Source: Auanema rhodensis
Lineage: Eukaryota; Nematoda; Chromadorea; Rhabditida; Rhabditidae
DNA: 64,000 nucleotides
Direction of reading: 5' to 3'
Assembly: GCA_964057225.1 (NCBI GenBank)
Contig: OZ059894.1
Coordinates: 2,976,001-3,040,000, forward strand
The stretch's first letter is position 1. Each line of letters opens with the position of its first letter. A program made the position numbers and the translations under genes. The notes under the pieces were generated by a model. It searched no databases, was not told the origin of the DNA, and worked only from the letters and a program-made list of their open reading frames with translations. Positions 1 through 11,786 of the stretch are shown piece by piece.

Positions 1-32
1 CAAAAACCTCTACTTTTCGCTAAATTATTTTG

Positions 33-67
33 AAATTTTTCGAAAAAATTTTTGTCAAAATGTTTTT
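33..67. other. Phased A/T tracts, conserved core of the monomer
   Basis: Runs aaattttt (33-40), aaaaaattttt (43-53), aaaa (57-60) and ttttt (63-67) follow one another with centres about 10 to 12 bp apart, close to one helical turn for the first three. Such phasing is known to give intrinsic DNA curvature and is common in satellites. A perfect 12-bp palindrome, tttttcgaaaaa, sits at 36-47 and contains TTCGAA. Scanning the copies by eye, this segment is nearly invariant: the one change I saw is a to c at 746. Curvature is inferred, not measured. Confidence 0.7.
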
Positions 68-74
68 GGAAGCA

Positions 75-102
75 ATGTTGAGTGTACATGGAAACTCAAC
101 AT
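75..102. repeat. 9-bp inverted repeat with 10-nt loop
   Basis: atgttgagt (75-83) pairs with actcaacat (94-102) around the loop gtacatggaa. An alternative 6-bp pairing, agtgta with tacact, uses overlapping bases. The element is in every monomer. In four units (48162, 52023, 53778 and 60798) the left arm reads gttgatt, which breaks one pair; those units are related by duplication, so this is one mutation copied. The loop reads catgaaaa at about 55547 and 57653, again within a duplicated block. It could form a small hairpin in RNA or single-stranded DNA; no function is shown. Confidence 0.75.
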
Positions 103-185
103 ACACTAATGCATCATTTTTCAAACGATCATAACTAATTTTTGTATTAAGCGTTTTTCATTGTAGTATAGTGCATTCGATGCGG

Positions 186-236
186 ATTTTTAAGCTGCGT
201 CGAGCTGTGTTATCAGATTTGCGCTAGCTTAAAAAT
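186..236. repeat. 11-bp perfect inverted repeat with 29-nt loop
   Basis: atttttaagct (186-196) is exactly complementary to agcttaaaaat (226-236). The pairing can extend inward with gcg (197-199) against cgc (222-224) if T225 is bulged. The right arm carries GCTAGC. Many other units have one mismatch in the stem: C at the place of T191 (the caag units), G at the place of T230 (the ctgaaaa units), or G at the place of A231 (the cttgaaa units). The stem is therefore perfect in only part of the array, which argues against strict selection for it. Confidence 0.75.
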
Positions 237-244
237 GCACCGAG

Positions 245-258
245 ATATCAACTGATAT
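245..258. repeat. Short dyad with a 2-bp spacer
   Basis: atatca (245-250) and tgatat (253-258) are complementary across the spacer ac. The left arm contributes a GATATC site. In many units between about 49.3 and 62.8 kb both sides change together: the left side becomes gatatatc and the right side gataaa, shortening the dyad to tatca/tgata. The linked change is passed on by duplication of units rather than arising repeatedly. The dyad is short enough that its presence may be chance. Confidence 0.55.
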
Positions 259-2455
259 AAGTTCACACATATATCCTCGATTTTCACCCTGAAGAATTAA
301 TTTTTTCGTTGAATAACATTGTCCATCGTCTTTGCCTTGAAAAAAGGAATCAAAAACCTCTACTTTTCGCTAAATTATTTTGAAATTTTTCGAAAAAATT
401 TTTGTCAAAATGTTTTTGGAAGCAATGTTGAGTGTACATGGAAACTCAACATACACTAATGCATCATTTTTCAAACGATCATAACTAATTTTTGTATTAA
501 GCGTTTTTCAATGTAGTATAGTGCATTCGATGCGGATTTTTAAGCTGCGTCGATCTGTGTTATCAGATTTGCGCTAGCTTAAAAATGCACCGAGATATCA
601 ACTGATATAAGTTCACACTTATATCCTCGATTTTCACCCTGAAGAATTGATTTTTTCGTTGAATAACATTGTCCATCGTCTTTGCCTTGAAAAAAGGAAT
701 CTAAAAACATCTACTTTTCGCTAAATTATTTTGAAATTTTTCGAACAAATTTTTGTCAAAATGTTTTTGGAAGCAATGTTGAGTGTACATGGAAACTCAA
801 CATACACTAATGCATCATTTTTCAAACGATCATAACTAATTTTTGTATTAAGCGTTTTTCAATGTAGTATAGTGCATTCGATGCGGATTTTTAAGCTGCG
901 TCGAGCTGTGTTATCAGATTTGCGCTAGCTTAAAAATGCACCGAGATATGAACTGATATAAGTTCACACATATATCCTCGATTTTCACCCTGAAGAATTA
1001 ATTTTTTCGTTGAATAACATTGTCCATCGTCTTTGCCTTGAAAAAAGGAATCTAAAAACATCTACTTTTCGCTAAATTATTTTGAAATTTTTCGAAAAAA
1101 TTTTTGTCAAAATGTTTTTGGAAGCAATGTTGAGTGTACATGGAAACTCAACATACACTAATGCATCATTTTTCAAACGATCATAACTAATTTTTGTATT
1201 AAGCGTTTTTCAATGTAGTATAGTGCATTCGATGCGGATTTTTAAGCTGCGTCGATCTGTGTTATCAGATTTGCGCTAGCTTAAAAATGCACCGAGATAT
1301 CAACTGATATAAGTTCACACTTATATCCTCGATTTTCACCCTGAAGAATTGATTTTTTCGTTGAATAACATTGTCCATCGTCTTTGCCTTGAAAAAAGGA
1401 ATCTAAAAACATCTACTTTTCGCTAAATTATTTTGAAATTTTTCGAAAAAATTTTTGTCAAAATGTTTTTGGAAGCAATGTTGAGTGTACATGGAAACTC
1501 AACATACACTAATGCATCATTTTTCAAACGATCATAACTAATTTTTGTATTAAGCGTTTTTCAATGTAGTATAGTGCATTCGATGCGGATTTTTAAGCTG
1601 TGTCGAGCTGTGTTATCAGATTTGCGCTAGCTTAAAAATGCACCGAGATATCAACTGATATAAGTTCACACATATATCCTTGATTTTCACCCTGAAGAAT
1701 TAATTTTTTCGTTGAATAACATTGTCCATCGTCTTTGCCTTGAAAAAAGGAATCTAAAAACATCTACTTTTCGCTAAATTATTTTGAAATTTTTCGAAAA
1801 AATTTTTGTCAAAATGTTTTTGGAAGCAATGTTGAGTGTACATGGAAACTCAACATACACTAATGCATCATTTTTCAAACGATCATAACTAATTTTTGTA
1901 TTAAGCGTTTTTCAATGTAGTATAGTGCATTCGATGCGGATTTTCAAGCTGCGTCGATCTGTGTTATCAGATTTGCGCTAGCTTAAAAATGCACTGAGAT
2001 ATCAACTGATATAAGTTCACACTTATATCCTCGATTTTCACCATGAAGAATTAATTTTTTCGATGAATAACATTGTCCATCGTCTTTGCCTTGAAAAAAG
2101 GAATCTAAAAACATCTACTTTTCGCTAAATTATTTTGAAATTTTTCGAAAAAATTTTTGTCAAAATGTTTTTGGAAGCAATGTTGAGTGTACATGGAAAC
2201 TCAACATACACTAATGCATCATTTTTCAAACAATCATAACTAATTTTTGTATTAAGCGTTTTTCAATGTAGTATAGTGCATTCGATGCGGATTTTTAAGC
2301 TGCGTCGATCTGTGTTATCCGATTTGCGCTAGCTGAAAAATGCACCGAGATATCAACTGATATAAGTTCACACTTATATCCTCGATTTTCACCCTGAAGA
2401 ATTAATTTTTTCGTTGAATAACATTGTCCATCGTCTTTGCTTTGATGAAAAGAAT

Positions 2456-4210
2456 CTAAAAACATCTACTTTTTGCTAAATTATTTTGAAATTTTTCGAA
2501 AAAATTTTTGTCAAAATGTTTTTGGAAGCAATGTTGAGTGTACATGGAAACTCAACATACACTAATGCATCATTTTTCAAACGATCATAACTAATTTTTG
2601 TATTGAGCGTTTTTCGATGTAGTATAGTGCATTCGATGCGGATTTTTAAGCTGCGTCGAGCTGTGTTATCAGATTTGCGCTAGCTTAAAAATGCACCGAG
2701 ATATCAACTGATATAAGTTCACACATATATCCTCGATTTTCACCCTGAAGAATTAATTTTTTCGTTGAATAACATTGTCCATCGTCTTTGCCTTGAAAAA
2801 AAGAATCTAAAAACATCTACTTTTTGCTAAATTATTTTGAAATTTTTCGAAAAAATTTTTGTCAAAATGTTTTTGGAAGCAATGTTGAGTGTACATGGAA
2901 ACTCAACATACACTAATGCATCATTTTTCAAACGATCATAACTAATTTTTGTATTGAGCGTTTTTCAATGTAGTATAGTGCATTCGATGCGGATTTTTAA
3001 GCTGCGTCGAGCTGTGTTATCAGATTTGCGCTAGCTTAAAAATGCACCGAGATATCAACTGATATAAGTTCACACATATATCCTCGATTTTCACCCTGAA
3101 GAATTGATTTTTTCGTTGAATAACATTGTCCATCGTCTTTGCCTTGAAAAAAGGAATCTAAAAACATCTACTTTTCGCTAAATTATTTTGAAATTTTTCG
3201 AAAAAATTTTTGTCAAAATGTTTTTGGAAGCAATGTTGAGTGTACATGGAAACTCAACATACACTAATGCATCATTTTTCAAACGATCATAACTAATTTT
3301 TGTATTGAGCGTTTTTCAATGTAGTATAGTGCATTCGATGCGGATTTTTAAGCTGCGTCGAGCTGTGTTATCAGATTTGCGCTAGCTTAAAAATGCACCG
3401 AGATATCAACTGATATAAGTTCACACATATATCCTCGATTTTCACCCTGAAGAATTAATTTTTTCGTTGAATAACATTGTCCATCGTCTTTGCCTTGAAA
3501 AAAGGAATCTAAAAACATCTACTTTTCGCTAAATTATTTTGAAATTTTTCGAAAAAATTTTTGTCAAAATGTTTTTGGAAGCAATGTTGAGTGTACATGG
3601 AAACTCAACATACACTAATGCATCATTTTTCAAACGATCATAACTAATTTTTGTATTGAGCGTTTTTCGATGTAGTATAGTGCATTCGATGCGGATTTTT
3701 AAGCTGCGTCGAGCTGTGTTATCAGATTTGCGCTAGCTTAAAAATGCACCGAGATATCAACTGATATAAGTTCACACATATATCCTCGATTTTCACCCTG
3801 AAGAATTAATTTTTTCGTTGAATAACATTGTCCATCGTCTTTGCCTTGAAAAAAAGAATCTAAAAACATCTACTTTTTGCTAAATTATTTTGAAATTTTT
3901 CGAAAAAATTTTTGTCAAAATGTTTTTGGAAGCAATGTTGAGTGTACATGGAAACTCAACATACACTAATGCATCATTTTTCAAACGATCATAACTAATT
4001 TTTGTATTGAGCGTTTTTCAATGTAGTATAGTGCATTCGATGCGGATTTTTAAGCTGCGTCGAGCTGTGTTATCAGATTTGCGCTAGCTTAAAAATGCAC
4101 CGAGATATCAACTGATATAAGTTCACACATATATCCTCGATTTTCACCCTGAAGAATTGATTTTTTCGTTGAATAACATTGTCCATCGTCTTTGCCTTGA
4201 AAAAAGGAAT
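2456..4210. repeat. Partial 3-unit (1053-bp) duplication
   Basis: The units starting at 2456 and 2807 resemble those at 3509 and 3860. The rare cgatg at 2616 recurs at 3669, exactly 1053 bp later, and both second units end with agaattga and follow an aaaaaaag junction. Agreement covers about 2475-3306 against 3528-4359, ending where 3307 is g and 4360 is a. The unit at 2105-2455 just before has the unusual junction gctttgatgaaaag. Confidence 0.7.
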
Positions 4211-7200
4211 CTAAAAACATCTACTTTTCGCTAAATTATTTTGAAATTTTTCGAAAAAATTTTTGTCAAAATGTTTTTGGAAGCAATGTTGAGTGTACAT
4301 GGAAACTCAACATACACTAATGCATCATTTTTCAAACGATCATAACTAATTTTTGTATTAAGCGTTTTTCAATGTAGTATAGTGCATTCGATGCGGATTT
4401 TTAAGCTGCGTCGATCTGTGTTATCAGATTTGCGCTAGCTTGAAAATGCACCGAGATATCAACTGATATAAGTTCACACTTATATCCTCGATTTTCACCC
4501 TGAAGAATTAATTTTTTCGTTGAATAACATTGTCCATCGTCTTTGCCTTGAAAAAAGGAATCTAAAAACATCTACTTTTTGCTAAATTATTTTGAAATTT
4601 TTCGAAAAAATTTTTGTCAAAATGTTTTTGGAAGCAATGTTGAGTGTACATGGAAACTCAACATACACTAATGCATCATTTTTCAAACGATCATAACTAA
4701 TTTTTGTATTAAGCGTTTTTCAATGTAGTATAGTGCATTCGATGCGGATTTTTAAGCTGCGTCGAGCTGTGTTATCAGATTTGCGCTAGCTTAAAAATGC
4801 ACCGAGATATCAACTGATATAAGTTCACACATATATCCTCGATTTTCACCCTGAAGAATTAATTTTTTCGTTGAATAACATTGTCCATCGTCTTTGCCTT
4901 GAAAAAAGGAATCTAAAAACATCTACTTTTCGCTAAATTATTTTGAAATTTTTCGAAAAAATTTTTGTCAAAATGTTTTTGGAAGCAATGTTGAGTGTAC
5001 ATGGAAACTCAACATACACTAATGCATCATTTTTCAAACAATCATAACTAATTTTTGTATTAAGCGTTTTTCAATGTAGTATAGTGCATTCGATGCGGAT
5101 TTTCAAGCTGCGTCGATCTGTGTTATCAGATTTGCGCTAGCTTAAAAATGCACCGAGATATCAACTGATATAAGTTCACACTTATATCCTCGATTTTCAC
5201 CCTGAAGAATTAATTTTTTCGATGAATAACATTGTCCATCGTCTTTGCCTTGAAAAAAGGAATCTAAAAACATCTACTTTTCGCTAAATTATTTTGAAAT
5301 TTTTCGAAAAAATTTTTGTCAAAATGTTTTTGGAAGCAATGTTGAGTGTACATGGAAACTCAACATACACTAATGCATCATTTTTCAAACAATCATAACT
5401 ATTTTTTGTATTAAGCGTTTTTCAATGTAGTATAGTGCATTCGATGCGGATTTTTAAGCTGCGTCGATCTGTGTTATCCGATTTGCGCTAGCTGAAAAAT
5501 GCACCGAGATATCAACTGATATAAGTTCACACTTATATCCTCGATTTTCACCCTGAAGAATTAATTTTTTCGTTGAATAACATTGTCCATCGTCTTTGCC
5601 TTGAAAAAAAGAATCTAAAAACATCTACTTTTTGCTAAATTATTTTGAAATTTTTCGAAAAAATTTTTGTCAAAATGTTTTTGGAAGCAATGTTGAGTGT
5701 ACATGGAAACTCAACATACACTAACGCATCATTTTTCAAACAATCATAACTAATTTTTGTATTAAGCGTTTTTCAATGTAGTATAGTGCATTCGATGCGG
5801 ATTTTTAAGCTGCGTCGATCTGTGTTATCCGATTTGCGCTAGCTGAAAAATGCACCGAGATATCAACTGATATAAGTTCACACTTATATCCTCGATTTTC
5901 ACCCTGAAGAATTAATTTTTTCGTTGAATAACATTGTCCATCGTCTTTGCCTTGAAAAAAAAAATCTAAAAACATCTACTTTTTGCTAAATTATTTTGAA
6001 ATTTTTCGAAAAAATTTTTGTCAAAATGTTTTTGGAAGCAATGTTGAGTGTACATGGAAACTCAACATACACTAATGCATCATTTTTCAAACGATCATAA
6101 CTAATTTTTGTATTAAGCGTTTTTCAATGTAGAATAGTGCATTCGATGCGGATTTTTAAGCTGCGTCGATCTGTGTTATCAGATTTGCGCTAGCTTGAAA
6201 ATGCACCGAGATATCAACTGATATAAGTTCACACTTATATCCTCGATTTTCACCCTGAAGAATTAATTTTTTCGTTGAATAACATTGTCCATCGTCTTTG
6301 CCTTGAAAAAAGGAATCTAAAAACATCTACTTTTCGCTAAACTATTTTGAAATTTTTCGAAAAAATTTTTGTCAAAATGTTTTTGGAAGCAATGTTGAGT
6401 GTACATGGAAACTCAACATACACTAATGCATCATTTTTCAAACGATCATAACTAATTTTTGTATTAAGCGTTTTTCAATGTAGTATAGTGCATTCGATGC
6501 GGATTTTTAAGCTGCGTCGAGCTGTGTTATCAGATTTGCGCTAGCTTAAAAATGCACCGAGATATCAACTGATATAAGTTCACACATATATCCTCGATTT
6601 TCACCCTGAAGAATTAATTTTTTCGATGAATAACATTGTCCATCGTCTTTGCCTTGAAAAAAGGAATCTAAAAACATCTACTTTTCGCTAAATTATTTTG
6701 AAATTTTTCGAAAAAATTTTTGTCAAAATGTTTTTGGAAGCAATGTTGAGTGTACATGGAAACTCAACATACACTAATGCATCATTTTTCAAACGATCAT
6801 AACTAATTTTTGTATTAAGCGTTTTTCAATGTAGTATAGTGCATTCGATGCGGATTTTTAAGCTGCGTCGAGCTGTGTTATCAGATTTGCGCTAGCTTAA
6901 AAATGCACCGAGATATCAACTGATATAAGTTCACACATATATCCTCGATTTTCACCCTGAAGAATTAATTTTTTCGATGAATAACATTGTCCATCGTCTT
7001 TGCCTTGAAAAAAGGAATCTAAAAACATCTACTTTTCGCTAAATTATTTTGAAATTTTTCGAAAAAATTTTTGTCAAAATGTTTTTGGAAGCAATGTTGA
7101 GTGTACATGGAAACTCAACATACACTAATGCATCATTTTTCAAACGATCATAACTAATTTTTGTATTAAGCGTTTTTCAATGTAGAATAGTGCATTCGAT

Positions 7201-7574
7201 GCGGATTTTTAAGCTGCGTCGATCTGTGTTATCAGATTTGCGCTAGCTTGAAAATGCACCGAGATATCAACTGATATAAGTTCACACTTATATCCTCGAT
7301 TTTCACCCTGAAGAATTAATTTTTTCGTTGAATAACATTGTCCATCGTCTTTGCCTTGAAAAAAGGAATCTAAAAACATCTACTTTTCGCTAAATTATTT
7401 TGAAATTTTTCGAAAAAATTTTTGTCAAAATGTTTTTGGAAGCAATGTTGAGTGTACATGGAAACTCAACATACACTAATGCATCATTTTTCAAACAATC
7501 ATAACTAATTTTTGTATTAAGCGTTTTTCAATGTAGTATAGTGCATTCGATGCGGATTTTCAAGCTGCGTCGAT
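3363..7574. repeat. 12-unit higher-order repeat, copy 1 (4212 bp)
   Basis: Every diagnostic variant inspected here recurs exactly 4212 bp (12 x 351) later: agaattga, the cttgaaa unit, ctattttttg at about 5401, ctaacgcatc at 5721, the aaaaaaaaaatct junction at about 5951, gtagaatag at 6129 and 7182, and the single aactatttt near 6340. The one mismatch seen is 3669 g against 7881 a. The match starts after 3362 (g against t at 7574) and runs to 7638. This is a tandem duplication of a 12-monomer segment by exchange in register. Confidence 0.85.
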
Positions 7575-10500
7575 CTGTGTTATCAGATTTGCGCTAGCTT
7601 AAAAATGCACCGAGATATCAACTGATATAAGTTCACACATATATCCTCGATTTTCACCCTGAAGAATTAATTTTTTCGTTGAATAACATTGTCCATCGTC
7701 TTTGCCTTGAAAAAAGGAATCTAAAAACATCTACTTTTCGCTAAATTATTTTGAAATTTTTCGAAAAAATTTTTGTCAAAATGTTTTTGGAAGCAATGTT
7801 GAGTGTACATGGAAACTCAACATACACTAATGCATCATTTTTCAAACGATCATAACTAATTTTTGTATTGAGCGTTTTTCAATGTAGTATAGTGCATTCG
7901 ATGCGGATTTTTAAGCTGCGTCGAGCTGTGTTATCAGATTTGCGCTAGCTTAAAAATGCACCGAGATATCAACTGATATAAGTTCACACATATATCCTCG
8001 ATTTTCACCCTGAAGAATTAATTTTTTCGTTGAATAACATTGTCCATCGTCTTTGCCTTGAAAAAAAGAATCTAAAAACATCTACTTTTTGCTAAATTAT
8101 TTTGAAATTTTTCGAAAAAATTTTTGTCAAAATGTTTTTGGAAGCAATGTTGAGTGTACATGGAAACTCAACATACACTAATGCATCATTTTTCAAACGA
8201 TCATAACTAATTTTTGTATTGAGCGTTTTTCAATGTAGTATAGTGCATTCGATGCGGATTTTTAAGCTGCGTCGAGCTGTGTTATCAGATTTGCGCTAGC
8301 TTAAAAATGCACCGAGATATCAACTGATATAAGTTCACACATATATCCTCGATTTTCACCCTGAAGAATTGATTTTTTCGTTGAATAACATTGTCCATCG
8401 TCTTTGCCTTGAAAAAAGGAATCTAAAAACATCTACTTTTCGCTAAATTATTTTGAAATTTTTCGAAAAAATTTTTGTCAAAATGTTTTTGGAAGCAATG
8501 TTGAGTGTACATGGAAACTCAACATACACTAATGCATCATTTTTCAAACGATCATAACTAATTTTTGTATTAAGCGTTTTTCAATGTAGTATAGTGCATT
8601 CGATGCGGATTTTTAAGCTGCGTCGATCTGTGTTATCAGATTTGCGCTAGCTTGAAAATGCACCGAGATATCAACTGATATAAGTTCACACTTATATCCT
8701 CGATTTTCACCCTGAAGAATTAATTTTTTCGTTGAATAACATTGTCCATCGTCTTTGCCTTGAAAAAAGGAATCTAAAAACATCTACTTTTTGCTAAATT
8801 ATTTTGAAATTTTTCGAAAAAATTTTTGTCAAAATGTTTTTGGAAGCAATGTTGAGTGTACATGGAAACTCAACATACACTAATGCATCATTTTTCAAAC
8901 GATCATAACTAATTTTTGTATTAAGCGTTTTTCAATGTAGTATAGTGCATTCGATGCGGATTTTTAAGCTGCGTCGAGCTGTGTTATCAGATTTGCGCTA
9001 GCTTAAAAATGCACCGAGATATCAACTGATATAAGTTCACACATATATCCTCGATTTTCACCCTGAAGAATTAATTTTTTCGTTGAATAACATTGTCCAT
9101 CGTCTTTGCCTTGAAAAAAGGAATCTAAAAACATCTACTTTTCGCTAAATTATTTTGAAATTTTTCGAAAAAATTTTTGTCAAAATGTTTTTGGAAGCAA
9201 TGTTGAGTGTACATGGAAACTCAACATACACTAATGCATCATTTTTCAAACAATCATAACTAATTTTTGTATTAAGCGTTTTTCAATGTAGTATAGTGCA
9301 TTCGATGCGGATTTTCAAGCTGCGTCGATCTGTGTTATCAGATTTGCGCTAGCTTAAAAATGCACCGAGATATCAACTGATATAAGTTCACACTTATATC
9401 CTCGATTTTCACCCTGAAGAATTAATTTTTTCGATGAATAACATTGTCCATCGTCTTTGCCTTGAAAAAAGGAATCTAAAAACATCTACTTTTCGCTAAA
9501 TTATTTTGAAATTTTTCGAAAAAATTTTTGTCAAAATGTTTTTGGAAGCAATGTTGAGTGTACATGGAAACTCAACATACACTAATGCATCATTTTTCAA
9601 ACAATCATAACTATTTTTTGTATTAAGCGTTTTTCAATGTAGTATAGTGCATTCGATGCGGATTTTTAAGCTGCGTCGATCTGTGTTATCCGATTTGCGC
9701 TAGCTGAAAAATGCACCGAGATATCAACTGATATAAGTTCACACTTATATCCTCGATTTTCACCCTGAAGAATTAATTTTTTCGTTGAATAACATTGTCC
9801 ATCGTCTTTGCCTTGAAAAAAAGAATCTAAAAACATCTACTTTTTGCTAAATTATTTTGAAATTTTTCGAAAAAATTTTTGTCAAAATGTTTTTGGAAGC
9901 AATGTTGAGTGTACATGGAAACTCAACATACACTAACGCATCATTTTTCAAACAATCATAACTAATTTTTGTATTAAGCGTTTTTCAATGTAGTATAGTG
10001 CATTCGATGCGGATTTTTAAGCTGCGTCGATCTGTGTTATCCGATTTGCGCTAGCTGAAAAATGCACCGAGATATCAACTGATATAAGTTCACACTTATA
10101 TCCTCGATTTTCACCCTGAAGAATTAATTTTTTCGTTGAATAACATTGTCCATCGTCTTTGCCTTGAAAAAAAAAATCTAAAAACATCTACTTTTTGCTA
10201 AATTATTTTGAAATTTTTCGAAAAAATTTTTGTCAAAATGTTTTTGGAAGCAATGTTGAGTGTACATGGAAACTCAACATACACTAATGCATCATTTTTC
10301 AAACGATCATAACTAATTTTTGTATTAAGCGTTTTTCAATGTAGAATAGTGCATTCGATGCGGATTTTTAAGCTGCGTCGATCTGTGTTATCAGATTTGC
10401 GCTAGCTTGAAAATGCACCGAGATATCAACTGATATAAGTTCACACTTATATCCTCGATTTTCACCCTGAAGAATTAATTTTTTCGTTGAATAACATTGT

Positions 10501-11786
10501 CCATCGTCTTTGCCTTGAAAAAAGGAATCTAAAAACATCTACTTTTCGCTAAACTATTTTGAAATTTTTCGAAAAAATTTTTGTCAAAATGTTTTTGGAA
10601 GCAATGTTGAGTGTACATGGAAACTCAACATACACTAATGCATCATTTTTCAAACGATCATAACTAATTTTTGTATTAAGCGTTTTTCAATGTAGTATAG
10701 TGCATTCGATGCGGATTTTTAAGCTGCGTCGAGCTGTGTTATCAGATTTGCGCTAGCTTAAAAATGCACCGAGATATCAACTGATATAAGTTCACACATA
10801 TATCCTCGATTTTCACCCTGAAGAATTAATTTTTTCGATGAATAACATTGTCCATCGTCTTTGCCTTGAAAAAAGGAATCTAAAAACATCTACTTTTCGC
10901 TAAATTATTTTGAAATTTTTCGAAAAAATTTTTGTCAAAATGTTTTTGGAAGCAATGTTGAGTGTACATGGAAACTCAACATACACTAATGCATCATTTT
11001 TCAAACGATCATAACTAATTTTTGTATTAAGCGTTTTTCAATGTAGTATAGTGCATTCGATGCGGATTTTTAAGCTGCGTCGAGCTGTGTTATCAGATTT
11101 GCGCTAGCTTAAAAATGCACCGAGATATCAACTGATATAAGTTCACACATATATCCTCGATTTTCACCCTGAAGAATTAATTTTTTCGATGAATAACATT
11201 GTCCATCGTCTTTGCCTTGAAAAAAGGAATCTAAAAACATCTACTTTTCGCTAAATTATTTTGAAATTTTTCGAAAAAATTTTTGTCAAAATGTTTTTGG
11301 AAGCAATGTTGAGTGTACATGGAAACTCAACATACACTAATGCATCATTTTTCAAACGATCATAACTAATTTTTGTATTAAGCGTTTTTCAATGTAGAAT
11401 AGTGCATTCGATGCGGATTTTTAAGCTGCGTCGATCTGTGTTATCAGATTTGCGCTAGCTTGAAAATGCACCGAGATATCAACTGATATAAGTTCACACT
11501 TATATCCTCGATTTTCACCCTGAAGAATTAATTTTTTCGTTGAATAACATTGTCCATCGTCTTTGCCTTGAAAAAAGGAATCTAAAAACATCTACTTTTC
11601 GCTAAATTATTTTGAAATTTTTCGAAAAAATTTTTGTCAAAATGTTTTTGGAAGCAATGTTGAGTGTACATGGAAACTCAACATACACTAATGCATCATT
11701 TTTCAAACAATCATAACTAATTTTTGTATTAAGCGTTTTTCAATGTAGTATAGTGCATTCGATGCGGATTTTCAAGCTGCGTCGAT
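7575..11786. repeat. 12-unit higher-order repeat, copy 2 (4212 bp)
   Basis: This is the second copy of the 12-monomer block, directly adjoining the first. The match extends a little beyond one period, to 11850, and stops where 7639 is a and 11851 is t. Its last part was itself copied in a later 7-unit duplication, so the two events overlap. Near identity over 4.2 kb suggests a duplication recent compared with the divergence between neighbouring monomers. Confidence 0.85.
9044..11500. repeat. 7-unit higher-order repeat, copy 1 (2457 bp)
   Basis: Sites match 2457 bp (7 x 351) downstream: ctattttttg near 9613 recurs near 12070, ctaacgca at 9933 recurs at 12390, gtagaatag at 10341 at 12798, and the aactatttt change at 10553 at 13010. 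Agreement begins after 9043 (a against t at 11500) and continues to 11708. The block lies inside the second copy of the 12-unit repeat, so it was duplicated after that repeat formed. Confidence 0.8.

Larger units (their letters stand above)
1..350. repeat. First monomer, used as the reference unit
   Basis: This is a complete unit in the phase used throughout this annotation. In order it holds an A/T-tract segment (33-67), a 9-bp inverted repeat (75-102), an A/T-rich stretch (111-160), an 11-bp inverted repeat with a 29-nt loop (186-236), a short dyad (245-258), a pyrimidine-rich stretch (267-288), and an A-rich junction (about 340-350) that is the most variable part of the monomer. It is 350 bp because its start reads caaaaacctc where most units read ctaaaaacatc, a one-base loss plus one substitution. 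It also has a private change in the stretch tttttcattg (usual tttttcaatg). The choice of unit boundary is arbitrary, as always in a tandem array. Confidence 0.9.
1..700. repeat. Two adjacent 350-bp units sharing a deletion
   Basis: Both units begin caaaaacctc rather than ctaaaaacatc, so both lack the same T and carry the same A-to-C change. Sharing two private changes means one was copied from the other, or both came from the same exchange. No other unit in the window has this start. They are the only short units apart from the one at 21059. Confidence 0.85.
1..2104. repeat. Dimeric (702-bp) higher-order region
   Basis: Two monomer types alternate. One has cgagctg, cacatatat and agaattaa (units at 1, 701 and 1403). 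The other has cgatctg and cacttatat, with agaattga in the units at 351 and 1052. The unit at 1754 follows the alternation for the first two sites but has agaattaa and tcgatg. Several private changes are present: 746, a gatatg at about 950, a ctgtgtcg at about 1599, ccttgatt at about 1679 and ccatgaag at about 2041. Confidence 0.75.

Noticed and set aside
168-186. RNA polymerase III A-box and B-box
   Set aside because: tagtgcattcg fits the degenerate A-box pattern and attcgatgc is close to a B-box, but they overlap each other instead of lying tens of bases apart, so they cannot work as a promoter pair.
170-190. CENP-B-box-like site around attcgatgcggat
   Set aside because: It shares TTCG and a nearby CGG with the box but lacks the required A at the fixed position and the CGGG end.
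186-236. Conserved structured RNA from the 11-bp inverted repeat
   Set aside because: Many units carry one mismatch in the stem and compensating changes are seen only once, so there is no sign that pairing is maintained.
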